NCBI GenBank assembly: GCA_964020085.1
Contig: OZ026608.1
Span: 12,440,279-12,504,278 of the forward strand
Direction of reading: 5' to 3'
DNA length: 64,000 nt
Origin: Micromussa lordhowensis
Lineage: Eukaryota; Cnidaria; Anthozoa; Scleractinia; Lobophylliidae
The notes under the pieces are model-generated. The model was not told the origin of the DNA, made no database searches, and was given only the letters and a program-made list of their open reading frames with translations. The position numbers and the translations under genes were made by a program. Below, piece after piece: positions 18,901-29,875 of this stretch (its first letter is position 1; every line of letters begins with the position of its first letter).

Positions 18901-21900
18901 ATGGAGGAATTGACTTTATCTGATATATACATGGCTAAACTAAGAATTAAAAAGTTTTTTCAGACTACAGTCTGTGAGGTAAGTTATCTTATGCTATGTT
19001 TTTATCGTCAAATACAACTTAACAAAACTTGACAACTTTGTAAATTAACCAAACATAAAAACTCTCAGAATTTAATTTATTTTTGTTTCTCTAACATGAA
19101 TTTTGTGGTGATCCCAACTACCAGTTTCTCCTGTTATTTAGAACGCTTCCGTTAATTCAATTTCATTGAATAACTTCTTTTTAATGTACGTATCTGACTC
19201 AGTCAGGAGTTTTTTAAAAAAAAAAAACCTTACGAACAGTTCTTAGTGAGTCTAGCAAATGAGATTTATCAATTTTCGCCTCTAAAAATTCAAAAATCAA
19301 GCTAATGGCCCGGGAAACAGACTTTAAAGCAAACAAAAACACAACCGGAACAAGGGTGAGAAAAAGAAACGTATTGTTTGATCTGATTGGCTGGTACAGG
19401 ATAGACATTTTTTCAATCTTTAAGAAGCTACATAGACGTCCCTCAAAACCACAGGCGGCAAACATAATTGTCGGTTGGTAACACCCAAGGAGAATACTAA
19501 AACTTTCACTTGAACTTCTACTTGCGACAGCAGGAGATCCGAAACTACCTACTGTAATGTACTGGTGAACATGCTTGCTTGTGACACTTTATGTTCTCGT
19601 ACATCACATATCACCTCTATTTTAGCAGATAACTAGATTTAGTGATGATTCTGGAATAGAAGCATTTCTCAAGCAGGAGAATCGGTCATCAACAGGGAGG
19701 TATTGTAGATCTGACCAACTTAACATTGAAGGTTTTGATTGTGGTACCAAGTATTTATCCTTATTAGTTAAACTTCTTTCCCTCCACAGTTACTTTGACA
19801 GAGCAGTGCTAAACTCTCTTCTAATTTTACCCGAGGTAAGAGGCTGTGATTAATATATGGTTAATCCGTAGTAGGAAGCTCACAGCGAAGCAAGTGCGTG
19901 TTTGGAAAATATCTTATCGTGGATATTATCGAGACGTATTCGAATTTTCAGCCTTCGAAATGCAAAATATTGAAAACTATGCGCCGAAGAATTGAATAGT
20001 CTGTGAAATCCGGCGACAACACGGACTAAAAATGGATTGTGATCAGCTTTTACACAGGGTCAATGTATGATGGAGCATTATGTTTCATCTTTTGCTCGAG
20101 CATCAAGCTGTGTGAAGTGTTAACGTCGCAGAAGAGTCGCTTATCAAGTCGACCCTACTCTGCCTCCTGTAGAAATCAAAATATATACATAGTTTTGATT
20201 CTGTGCGGGGTCTGATTGGCTGACAAGCCAAGTTTTATAAGGATGCTGAAAAATAGAAATCCGTATTTTATTGAGCTGTACGTGTGTTTTGCACGCGGTC
20301 AATCTATCTCATAAAGCTCTACCGAGTTATAAAGCTTATACTGCCATAAAGCACGGGTTTTTTGAGAACGCTTCAGAAAAGTAGAAAACAATTTTCTGCG
20401 GCTTGTGTTTTCTAAATTTTCCTCACGCCCCCAAATTCCGACAGAGTAGATACGCAGCGCTGCCTTCTGTATATACTTGTTAAGTGATATCTTTTCACCT
20501 TTCCTCTCCTCTGCGAGCTCTGAGCCATTCAGAAAGACTCGACATCAAGTCGAGATTACCGTGTGTTACGTCACTAAAAAGAATTGAAAGAGGGAGCCTA
20601 GGTAGGTATCCTCACGTCAGGAGCCCATCACTAGGAGAGTTCAACTCTCACTCAGACCGGTCTATTTTTAGGCTTCTTTCCCGCAAAATAGGTCAGTTCC
20701 GGTCTACATGAGCGCGCATCGGTAAGGAAATAAATGGCTGTTTTTCTTTTTAATCTTCTGGTGAAATGATGACGTCAGTTAAAAATTAAGTCCACGCTTG
20801 TGATTGGTCATTGAGGTTACTGCTAGGGTTTGAATTCCTGGTAAATTCACACTAAAAATTGATCGGTCTGATAAAACGCCGTGACAGGAATATGGGGTAG
20901 TTGCACGCTCCTAGTCAAGGACTCTTGACACGTGCAATTTTGTGCTTACAGGATCAGCAACGGCGTGGTGTCATTGCAGCTTCAGAATGCAGGCCCTTCA
21001 TACGAGCTCTTTTCTTTTATGGTCCTAAACTGGGCGTACCAGTGACCCTTGTAGTTCCCTATGGAAGTGAAATTCACAGGCGAATGTGGAGTCGACCTAG
21101 TAAAATCATTGTGAGCTGTGGAAAAGATATCAATGAGGTATCTGAAGTCAAGATAATTTGGTTTTATCAACTGAGTTGGTAATGTGAATTGGCCACCGTA
21201 AAGAGATTACTCAACGCACGTGGTAATATCTACTGTAGATCTGGATATCACATCTAAAAATAACATGAGACAAGAGATTATTGAGGTAAGAGATTGAGTC
21301 CCTCATATAGGCATCCTACCCGAGGTAATCACTCTTAAGTTATTTTTAGACACGAAACTAACCCAGTTCTTCCAAGGATGTTACTCGCGCGATGCGTGGA
21401 CAGCCCAAGCGGCTCTCTCACAATTACCTGAGACGAAATGGCGGGAAATTTTCTGGCGGGATTGTTTTCTGCAATCTCAGCCGTCTTTTTGTTCTGTGAG
21501 CCTTGGTTTGCTTTTTGCTCGTTTGGTTGTTCATTCATTTACTATTCATTCAGTTTCACAGAGTGTAAAAAATAAGCACGAGAGCAATGGCTGCGTACGC
21601 GTGTGTTAATTCTTTGTTCATTTCATTGCCACGAAAACTTCAAAAAATATTCGTGGGACAACTTCTATCTCTGAGGAATCACTTTAAATTATCTTTCTTT
21701 TTATGTCTAAGATAATAACGATATCCTTATATCGTGATTTTTTAATGAACTGTGATATAGAGAGTCGGGGACAACTGCAGCATGAAGTGTTGTTTATTTC
21801 AGGCAAAAAGATGCCCTAAAGCATTTGCTAAAGCTGTGAGACTTGAATTTATAGATAGGTACGTGGGTAATACACACCTCCATTTAAACATCAAAACACT

Positions 21901-23928
21901 AATTCTCGTTACTACCTCCATTCACTTCTTTCCATGCAAGTCTGAGAATTCAATGGTGCATCAATATATGCAACGTGATATGGCCAAAAACGTGGGCTCT
22001 ATTGCAATGAAAGAAATGGAAAACATGATGTTGATTTGGTAGTCGATCTAGACACAAGATTAAATGTTTACCGTTAGATCATTCATATTTCTGCTTGTTT
22101 ATCGCAGTGACCACAGTCTTACAATGCTGGCTGGCCTGGGTACCCTGGGGTTGGAAATCCTGGAGCAATGCGATTGCAAGTTAGACGCTGTTCTCTTACC
22201 GGCTAGTGACAAAACTCTTCTGAAAGCCCTAAGATATTCTATTAAGAGTATTTTCCCTGATATCAAGATCATAGTAAGTGAAGGTCCTTAATGGTGATTT
22301 CAGTAGAACTGAAGATGTTTTAGGCTAACCCTCTTTTTGTCTTCTGACTATTTTACTATAGGTTGTTCAAATCACAGAAACAGAACTTAAAAGAGGTTAG
22401 ATATGGACAGTACATGTCAGTGCTTTTCACGTAATCTATCAAACACGAAATACCGTGTTTGACCGCATTTCCAGACATCGAGAAGAGAGTTGAAAATATG
22501 ACGAGCAGCGGTGTATTTTTGACGAACTTTGAGTTGTTTGGAAGTGTGGTCAAACACTGTCTTGAATGTTACATACTAAAGCTAAGGAGAAAACGGAATA
22601 ATAAAGTAGCAAAAATCTATTCTAATTAAGATCAGATATCCAAACAGTGTCACGGTCTTCATTTCCTGTGTTTAAGGTGGCCGAACACAGTTTTAGCGCG
22701 CGCATTTGCTGATGCAATTCAGCACGTGCACAAGGATTTCAATAAACAAACACGCTGTCAATAGAGTGATTATTTTGTTTACTCAACAACCGCACTATCT
22801 GTGTTATTTTTCACTATAATTGAAAGCAGTGTATTGATGGCTGTAGTCTTTTATTACAAAGATTTGTTAGGAAAGGAAATAATGCTAAGAACCCAGCAAT
22901 TTTCAGCTTTTGTTTGTTACCGAAAGAACCCAGTTAAATGCAACGCATGCGCAGTTGCTCAAAAAATTGAGACCGATTGCTTTAGCAGAAACCTGCCGAT
23001 TTCTAACGATCCAGTCGTTAGAATTCCAAGAAATTTGGCAAAAAAATAGAGCAGAGACCCCTTGAATGATCTATCACGAAAAATCTGGATTTTGACATAG
23101 GGAATTTTTAATAATACAGAAAACGATTAACGGCGAATTGCAAAAATCGCCTATGTCAAAATTTTATTAGAACAGTGTTAACAGAAGGGATTTTATGTCA
23201 ATTCGTAGTGTGCAAAAAATGAAAACAATGTAACGACTGGATTTTTTTTAAATAAGCAAAAACCATTATTTAAGCCTTGTATTTAATCAGACCCGTTGCC
23301 ATGGCAACAGCACACACCCTAGTCAAAATGCAAGAATAAACACTTCTGCGATTAATCTTTACTCTTGCAAAAATCGGGCGCCAAAGCATAAATAGTTCAA
23401 AAGTTATGGTGAACTACGCATAGGCACTTGAAAACTGTGTTCGGCCACCTTAAACTTGATGAATTATTCATAAAACAGTCGAGAAAACCGTATCTTGCAG
23501 GAATTATTTTTTGGATAGTAAGTTACAGTGCGGTTGATTGATGTAGAATTCAAACTCGAGACAAAACCTGTACGTGTAGCTACAGCTAGGCGCCAAGAAA
23601 AACGAAACGCTACAGTTTTGGTCTTGGATTCGTATTTGTTACAACCTTTCACTCTTAGGATCATTCGTTTAGAGAATACTGCATTAACTTGATGACCATA
23701 TGACAGAGCTCAGCAAATAAGAGAGAATCAATTTGAAAACAAGTGTCCTTTTCATTTTTGTTTACGAAAAGTCTTTTTTTTTTTTCTTCTTTTTTTTTTT
23801 TTTTGAGTAATTTTGATTTATTTACAGGATTTTCACTTACAATGTTTGCAACATTTCAGTTTACATATTAAAATATACTTACACTATACTTACGTTACAT
23901 ACTTTTTACACGATGTTTAAACTACATT

Positions 23929-23967
<39 letters not shown>

Positions 23968-24164
23968 CTAATGCTAGGCCTAAGACAGTTTTAATGATTT
24001 TTGTTATGTAATAATTACAGCTGACGGCACCTGTGCGGGAGAAGTGTGTCACGTAAACGCCACATGTCGCAACTTGATTCAGGGACCAACCTGCGTGTGC
24101 AAGAGTGGCTACCAAGGGACTGGGAACACATGCACTGGTGAGTGGGCTTTCAGAAAGAATCCCC

Positions 24165-24195
<31 letters not shown>

Positions 24196-26482
24196 CAATG
24201 CAAGTCTCATTATGCTATTTTATACTTACGTTACTTACAATACGGGTTACTTATGCTTGCAATACAATACTGAATACAGTTACAGGAAAAAAAAAAAAAA
24301 AGAAAGAAAATAAAAAGTTACAAAAGAAATCTATATATGGTATTGAAGTTTGTAAGGTTGTTATTACGCACAGCAATTTCCCGTTGTATATTGATTTTTT
24401 CTCTTAGGAGCGTGAGAAAACAGTCAAAACAAAGCTTTTTTTCTTGTAAGCAGCTGCTATATATGAAGTACTTTGCTATAAGAAGTGAGTAATTCAAGGA
24501 GTATAGGTGTTCTCTATTGTCGAAAATACCATACAGAATCATGCTTTCTGTTAATGTGACATTCTCTTTAGTTTTGCTAGTCCACCATGTTTGGAATAAG
24601 TTCCAGAAGGATACAGTTAATTGACAGCGCAAAAGCATATGATCTAAGGAATGTCTGTCAGCAAAACATTGGGGGCATATGTCATCAACACATATCTTGG
24701 CTTTAAAGAGACTGACCTTTGTTGGAAGAATGTTGTGAATAATCATGTTGCATTAACTTGATGACCATATGACAGAGCTCAGCAAATAATAGAGAATCAT
24801 CTGAAAACAAGTGTCCGTTTCATTTGTGTTTAGGAAAAGTCTTAATAAGAGATAGCATAAACGAAGACATAGGATTGTATCCTAAATAAAAATTTAAACC
24901 AATAGCGAATCATGATCGTGTTTTTAAGTTTGCAGTTTTTCGGACCTAAGTGACATATCAGACGGAGTGATACAAGTCAGGTGCGTTTCACAGGCCTTTT
25001 ATACGTTTATAAATTGAGATAAGTGTACCAGTTTCTCTTGAAGAATCACTAGCCGATGTGCACAGCAACTTAAAGCTGCTATAATTTGTGTTTTGTTTCC
25101 CTCAAACGCATTACATCTGTATGCATGACACGCGAAGAACCAGCGGAGTAATGAAACCTCGATCTTCAGATCCAGAAAGCCAGGTGATTAGTTAAAAAAA
25201 TTATTGGGTGACTCAACAAATTCTGAGAATTCCTAGAGTAGTATCATGATCTTATGGGACTAACAACGCCTGTTGTCGCTTCAAGCTAATTATTGCCTCT
25301 TGTCCTGTCTAGATTTGACCACACCCTTTGTACATGGTTTTAAACGGCTACAGATGAAAGTTGAAGTTTCATATTTCCGCGGAAATTGTTCTTTCTTCCA
25401 ACAGTTAACATTGAAAACCGGTCTTTAATTCTGTTTACTGTTTGGAACTTATTCCACGCCAAGCTTTCATAATATTGTCTGAATTCTTTCTTCAACAGCG
25501 ACGCGGACCTTTCACGAGTAGTTCTTGGAGTCATGGAAGAGAAAGGTATACTACTTAGCAAGACGGGTGTTTCAGGATTGGCCGCTGTTATGACTGGTCA
25601 TGGGAATAGTTCTCATCTGAGAAACAAAAGGTAAGTAGCGGCTCAGTAAAAGAAGTTGAGATAAAATGATTCTTTACACCTGCAAAGAATGACATGAACA
25701 GGTTGCGTTTTGTGTTTTTGAATACGGTCTTAGCAGATTACACTTTGTGCTTTCGTCGTCAAATGAAAAACTCTATTTGATCTATATAGCTATCGTGTTG
25801 TTAATTTACAATGAGAAAGGCTTGTTAATTTGTGAACTAGACGTCGTGCTTGAGCTCTGAACACTAGTAGGCTTACTTAGAGACTCTTTATAGGTTATTG
25901 TGTAAATTCTTAGTCGTTAAGGACTTGGTGAACTCAATTTAGTTCAGAGGCGACTAGAATTTTCTTCGAGTATTTTTAGATTCCACATTACGTAACCTAC
26001 ACATTAGTACTTAACCGATCATTATAGATAATTTGGCGTCCTTTTGCCAATGCTTGTTGGCAGCTGGCGGTTAGTTTTCGGTTTCTACCGCGCGCGTTTC
26101 GGACTAGAGTTCCACTATTGTGAGTTCTGAATTGTTGTCGTCAAAATATTTATCCTGTTGGACTCGTCACAGTTTGTAAGTTTATTTTTCTCCGCCTTTA
26201 GTTTGCAGTTATCTCTTGTACTTAGGTATTTGGTTTCGTTTATTTTTCAATTGAATCACATCACATCACATCACATCATGTTACATCACACACCCATAAT
26301 TACGCTTTTTCACTCTCATGCTTCTGCGAGCCATGAATAAATCTCGTGGCATCGAATTCTGTAGTGTTTATACCTATATACCTCATAATCATGCATTCAA
26401 CTTTTGCAGAGTGGTGGTGGTGTCCACTGAGTGCCTTGTTCCCAGTCTACTTCAGCTAGAACAGCTGATAAATCAAGGCTAG
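18901..26482 (+). CDS. Serine racemase/threonine dehydratase-family protein lacking PLP motifs (11 exons)
   Basis: Exons 18901-18978, 19629-19699, 19790-19835, 20952-21137, 21803-21858, 22108-22273, 22362-22395, 23529-23631, 24936-24980, 25499-25630 and 26410-26482 total 990 nt with compatible phases and GT/AG borders, giving 329 residues. That is the family's usual length (320-340). An in-frame TGA at 18880 fixes the start. Family landmarks remain: LTLSDIYMAKLRI, LKQENRSSTGS, RGVIAAS, LGVPVTLVVP, DHSLTMLAGLGTLGLEILEQ, VIQVSDADL, VSGLAAV and VVVV. The cofactor sites do not. The Schiff-base Lys position (TGSFK in relatives) is Phe52 (TGSYF), SxGNH is SECRP (76-80), the tetraglycine loop is SDKT (179-182), and the SGGN box near the C-terminus is TECL (312-315). 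It is inferred to be a non-catalytic pseudoenzyme. The exon at 23529 is the weakest call because its donor, gtattt, is poor. Confidence 0.8.
22454..22559. mobile_element. Small MITE in intron 7
   Basis: The ends CGTGTTTGACCGCATTTCC and GGAAGTGTGGTCAAACACTG are near complements, so this ~105-bp unit looks like a short inverted-repeat element. It sits in the intron after exon 7 of the dehydratase-like gene. Confidence 0.5.
22676..23449. mobile_element. TTAA-flanked MITE, 774 bp, intron 7
   Basis: The inverted ends GGTGGCCGAACACAGTTTT and AAAACTGTGTTCGGCCACC are flanked on both sides by TTAA (22672-22675 and 23450-23453). TTAA target duplications are known for the piggyBac and Kolobok superfamilies. 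No transposase; an 82-codon frame inside (22801-23049) resembles nothing I recognise. Confidence 0.8.
24021..24137 (+). pseudogene. Orphan EGF-like exon inside the LINE insertion
   Basis: A 117-nt exon with acceptor attacag and donor gtgagt, phase 1-1. It encodes one EGF module with six cysteines (CAGEVC, NATC, PTCVC, GYQGTGNTC) and a calcium-binding-style DGTC start. No neighbouring exon of an EGF protein is present. The host intron is phase 2, so splicing it in would create an immediate stop. It is therefore cargo carried by the LINE, not part of the host gene. Confidence 0.8.
24318..24746 (-). pseudogene. LINE ORF2 C-terminal zinc-knuckle fragment
   Basis: A 142-codon minus-strand frame reading IIHNILPTKVSLFKAKI, then CPQC...H.LDHMLLRC and FWNLFQTWW. 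This is the zf-RVT-like tail found after the reverse transcriptase in L1/Tx1-clade LINEs. It is 5'-truncated and starts immediately at the right-hand direct repeat, as expected for target-primed reverse transcription. Confidence 0.8.
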
Positions 26483-27679
26483 TTAACGCGTGTTTTGTGA
26501 GCGGACTTGGCGTCAGATCTCTGGCCCTGGAAACTGGGAGAAAATCGGTACTCCAGTACTGCAATACCGTCTTACGAAATATCTGCGTCCATCTGATAAA
26601 AGAGAAACTGCTAATTGAGTATTATCTTGTGCCGGGAACTGATCATGAATCTTAACTGCTGCGAACTCCAAATAACTGAGGCGTAGCCACCATCCCACTC
26701 GGACGCACGGGTGTATCTCCAGAAATCTGCAAAGAACACTGATTTATTGACGAAAAGCGCCTTTAGTAATTAAATAGGCTGGTTTAAGAAAGTTCCTATT
26801 ACGTATACGTTATTGTGATTTAACACTGAAAACTTGGCGAATAAAAACCGTTAATGAAAAAAACAAAAAAAAAAACCAACAAAAAGAATGTAAATCAAAA
26901 TACACCAAACAAAACACAACTATTGCGTTTTTGAAACTCTTGATGTTTATCTGGAATACTATCCTCGATCCCAGGCTCTCTCTCCTTTGCCGAGGTTTCT
27001 GGAATATACAGTGGCTCAAGTAACCTTTGTTAACCTGTGGTGCTGAACCCAGTTTAAACGGTATGACTGAGATTGAAAACCTGTCTTTGCAGCACTTTGA
27101 GTGAGGAGATACTGTCCTCCTTACAAATTCTTCACATACACAAGCATGAGATGTGGACATTGACAATGTGGTTTAAGCATTTGCCCGTCTGAATGAGGTG
27201 ACTGTAAACACTTTGTAATACTAAACTTACTATCAATTATTCCAAAGGTTGACATAAAAAGAGAATAAGATATTAAAATACTCAGCATTTTTCTATGTTT
27301 TTATTTATGAAACTTCCCTCTAGATAACGTGGGAATTAGGAACCCCTGAAAATAAAAATAAATAAAAATAAAAATAAATCCCTCCGCCCCCCCTAGCGAC
27401 TTGCCCCTTTAGGCGTTCAAGGACTTTGCTCTTCGGTGCGTACTCCACGAAAAATGCACGCTATGCTCTTACGGCCACCACGATACGGTCTTGTAATCGT
27501 TTTCGGCCATTCATCATTAGAGAAAACATGCAGTCTCTCCAATCAATGTGAAAATTGAAAGTTGGCATAATTACAATTTATGACATTTATGGGCGTTTTC
27601 ACCGAACCAGTTACGAAACGAGTTCATATCGCACGAAGTTGTACTGTTATAAGGTGTTGATCGTTTTAACTCTTGAAGC
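26483..27679. other. Intergenic, repeats only
   Basis: No gene. Contents: repeats of the first 190 bp of the window at 26989-27052 and 27480-27600, and an A/T-rich simple repeat (AAATAAAA) at about 27345-27380. The second repeat leads into the CTHRC1-like pseudo-exon at 27680. Confidence 0.6.
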
Positions 27680-27797
27680 ATGGCACAGTTTGTATATTTT
27701 GCTGCTTTGTTGGTGTTTGTGGAACTGGGGACTCACTAGAAACCACTACCAGCCCTCAAAAACAAAACACCGGCGCTACCAAAGACTTATGTGAGGT
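27680..27797 (+). pseudogene. CTHRC1-like exon 1 pseudo-copy
   Basis: It matches the signal-peptide exon of genes A and B from the ATG to the gtacag donor. A T is missing in the GTGTTTTGTGGAAC run, which shifts the frame and leaves the signal peptide truncated. About 70 bp of the shared promoter (GAACCAGTTACGAAACGAG to the ATG) is kept. No collagen exon follows. The damaged exon 3 at 35513 may belong to the same lost copy. Confidence 0.8.
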
Positions 27798-28740
27798 ACA
27801 GAATTGAATATGAATTCCCTCTTTTAACAAAAATTAATCTGTTGAATATGAGCTTGAAGATGTTTTGCATGATTCATTTCTGGTAGGTCAGTTTCTTGCG
27901 TACTCGAGTACTGAGTATGCATTCTCATTTACTGTTTTATTATTACTTAGAAAGACAGGTGTGACATAAGAAACGAGTTGTTCCACGTTACACACCATGA
28001 GTCCTTAGATCTAGTATCTGGTTATGGGTCATCAGGTCGACTCCCTTTGAGGACTGAAATATTTTTTCTCTGTAAATTCAGAGGGTCAAGGTTCTACATT
28101 ATTCATGTTGTCGGCAGCTTCTGTTATTTAGGGACTTTAGTGGGATAGGAATCCGGTGGGTATTACTTGTAGATGGTGCTTGCCTTGTTTTTTTGTTTGG
28201 AAGGAAGGGGAATGAGAATATTGAACCTTGCAGTCACCACTATTCTTCTATAGATCGGTTTTAAGAGTATTCAGTCGGAATGTGGTCATGGATCATCGGT
28301 TTTAGGTTCTTTGGGGGTTCAGCTGCTTCATTTTCTGGGTAAATTTTAGGTAAGGGCCGGTGCTGTATGGTTTGAGGTAGTCTCTGTTAGTTAGCTGGGC
28401 GGGGTGGGGTAGTTAGTTTTGTATTTGTTGAGATGGAGGGGGAATGGAGATTGATATCACAGGCTTTTACTGCGCTGGAGGAACTGGGAAAGTATCGTAT
28501 CTGACTGACTAAGCCCGTGTTTTAGGCAAATTTAGGCTAAGCGTATTGAAGCTATCGAAGGAAAACAGTTCGCATCTTTTTGATAGTATTTAAGTGTTTT
28601 TGTCGGGTTGAATAGAGGTAGTACAGCCAGATGCACCGTGTAAGCTTTATTATTTCTGTAAAGTGACGGACAAGTTACAACTAATTTTCTCTTTTTTTAT
28701 GTTTTTTTTTTATTTTTTTTTATATAAACTGCTTTATTGG
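27798..28740. other. Non-coding, no gene seen
   Basis: The first ~90 bp repeat the start of CTHRC1-like intron 1. The rest shows no coding or structural signal that I can support, up to the left end of the Ngaro-like element. Confidence 0.5.
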
Positions 28741-28958
28741 AATTGTTCATTTATCTTTGCCTGAATGTAGCAAAGCGTAATGAAACAAAAGATAAATGGT
28801 TTCTTGAATTCCCGAGCACAAGTGCATTTGTCGGCAGTGTGTTTTAAGTGCCGGCGTGAGATTATGGGAACAAAGTGTGGTATGTAAACTAGCAAGTATA
28901 TATTCGCTGAACAGTAAACAAGTTTCATTGTGGATTTTTACAAGCGGACAGTTAAATT
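28741..28958 (+). repeat. Ngaro terminal repeat A1
   Basis: Matches 34046 to about 34263 (A2) with only one or two differences, then diverges at the gag start. It contains a potential stem (ATTTATCTTTG / AAAGATAAAT). Confidence 0.85.
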
Positions 28959-28970
28959 CTTAGCTCGTTC

Positions 28971-29870
28971 TTGCTATCTCGTCTTATGGCGCGGGACCGT
29001 CGTGGTCGCCCTGCTTCAGTTCGTTCTCATGTTTCGAGAGTCAACGCGGACATTGAAGACCCTGTTGTCCGGCCGTCCAGGTCAAGAGAACATCGAAGTT
29101 CAGGCCGTCGTAGTTCTCGCTCACATGTAGCAGCTTCAAGCGGTTCTGGTCGTAGTGCTTCGCCTTCGCGAAGGAGTGTCCGCGAGCGTTCGCACCGTAG
29201 AAGTCGCTCGGATTCTCGCAGCCCTGAGCCCCCAACGTGGGCGAAGGAAATCTTAAAGGCCTTGGAGACGAAAACGCAAGAGGTCAAGGTTGTCAAAGAA
29301 CAGCTCGACTCATTAAAACGCAAGTCTGCGGAGGAGGAGCCCGAGTTCAAATATAAGAGTAACAAGAAACAGTTCAAGTTCAACACTGACGTCAAGGATA
29401 AGTTCAACCAGATTCTAGAGAGGGCTGGGGCGGATGACGCCATCACTAAGATTGCCAACGAAGGTATGTCACTCCTTGATAACAGAAATAAGCTTATTTC
29501 TATTGCTGACCGGGATAGCTGGGACGTGGTAGAATATTTTGAGGCAGACCCACTCACTAAAAATGACGAAGAAGAAAAGAAACTTCGTGTCGCGCGCAAG
29601 GAAGCAGAGAGGTCTCGGGAGAAACGAAATCGAAAAAATAGTCTGAGAAGCAAAATGGGAACTCGTTTTAAGTCTCAGTCTACATCTTCCAAAAGCGGCC
29701 CCAGTCCTAATTTTGGCCCATCACATAGAATCGTGGATTTCCGCCCAGATGTCGGTCAGCTTTTGGTTAATCCTGTACCGGAGAAAAAAGCTTCTGTTTA
29801 CCGCTGTTTTGGTTGTGGCAAAGCAGGCCATTTTATCAAGGACTGTAAAGTTTCCTCTTCCGCTAAATGA
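28971..29870 (+). CDS. Ngaro-like gag protein
   Basis: An intact 299-codon frame just after repeat A1. Residues 1-90 are Arg/Ser-rich and very basic. A helical charged segment (about 90-120, WAKEILKALETKTQEVKVVKEQL) suggests a coiled coil. The middle is a Glu/Lys-rich domain. The C-terminus ends in one CCHC zinc knuckle (CFGCGKAGHFIKDC, about residues 280-293). This is the nucleocapsid-like first ORF of tyrosine-recombinase retroelements and presumably packages element RNA. ATG 28989 (second Met) is an alternative start. Confidence 0.8.
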   Translation: MLSRLMARDRRGRPASVRSHVSRVNADIEDPVVRPSRSREHRSSGRRSSRSHVAASSGSGRSASPSRRSVRERSHRRSRSDSRSPEPPTWAKEILKALETKTQEVKVVKEQLDSLKRKSAEEEPEFKYKSNKKQFKFNTDVKDKFNQILERAGADDAITKIANEGMSLLDNRNKLISIADRDSWDVVEYFEADPLTKNDEEEKKLRVARKEAERSREKRNRKNSLRSKMGTRFKSQSTSSKSGPSPNFGPSHRIVDFRPDVGQLLVNPVPEKKASVYRCFGCGKAGHFIKDCKVSSSAK

Positions 29871-29875
29871 CTAGC

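Larger units (their letters stand above)
23681..24843 (-). mobile_element. LINE insertion with ~94-bp flanking direct repeats
   Basis: Direct repeats at 23681-23773 and 24750-24843 (starting GCATTAACTTGATGACC, roughly 8% diverged) bracket the insert, as a long target-site duplication would. On the minus strand the insert reads: LINE ORF2 tail (24746-24318), 3' UTR, poly(A) (T-run 24173-24194), a genomic segment with an EGF exon, a second poly(A) (T-run 23932-23961), a short AATAAA-containing 3'-UTR-like piece, and a third poly(A) (23774-23804). It lies in the intron between exons 8 and 9 of the dehydratase-like gene. Confidence 0.75.

Noticed and set aside
20484..20711. 75-codon frame in intron 3 of the dehydratase-like gene
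   Set aside because: No family match and no splice context; the exon chain is in phase without it.
22801..23049. 82-codon frame inside the intron 7 MITE
   Set aside because: It lies wholly within a non-autonomous element, has no transposase motif, and its Cys content is not arranged as a known finger.
29027..29653. 208-codon minus-strand frame opposite gag
   Set aside because: Antisense shadow of the Arg/Ser-rich gag frame, with no domain of its own.
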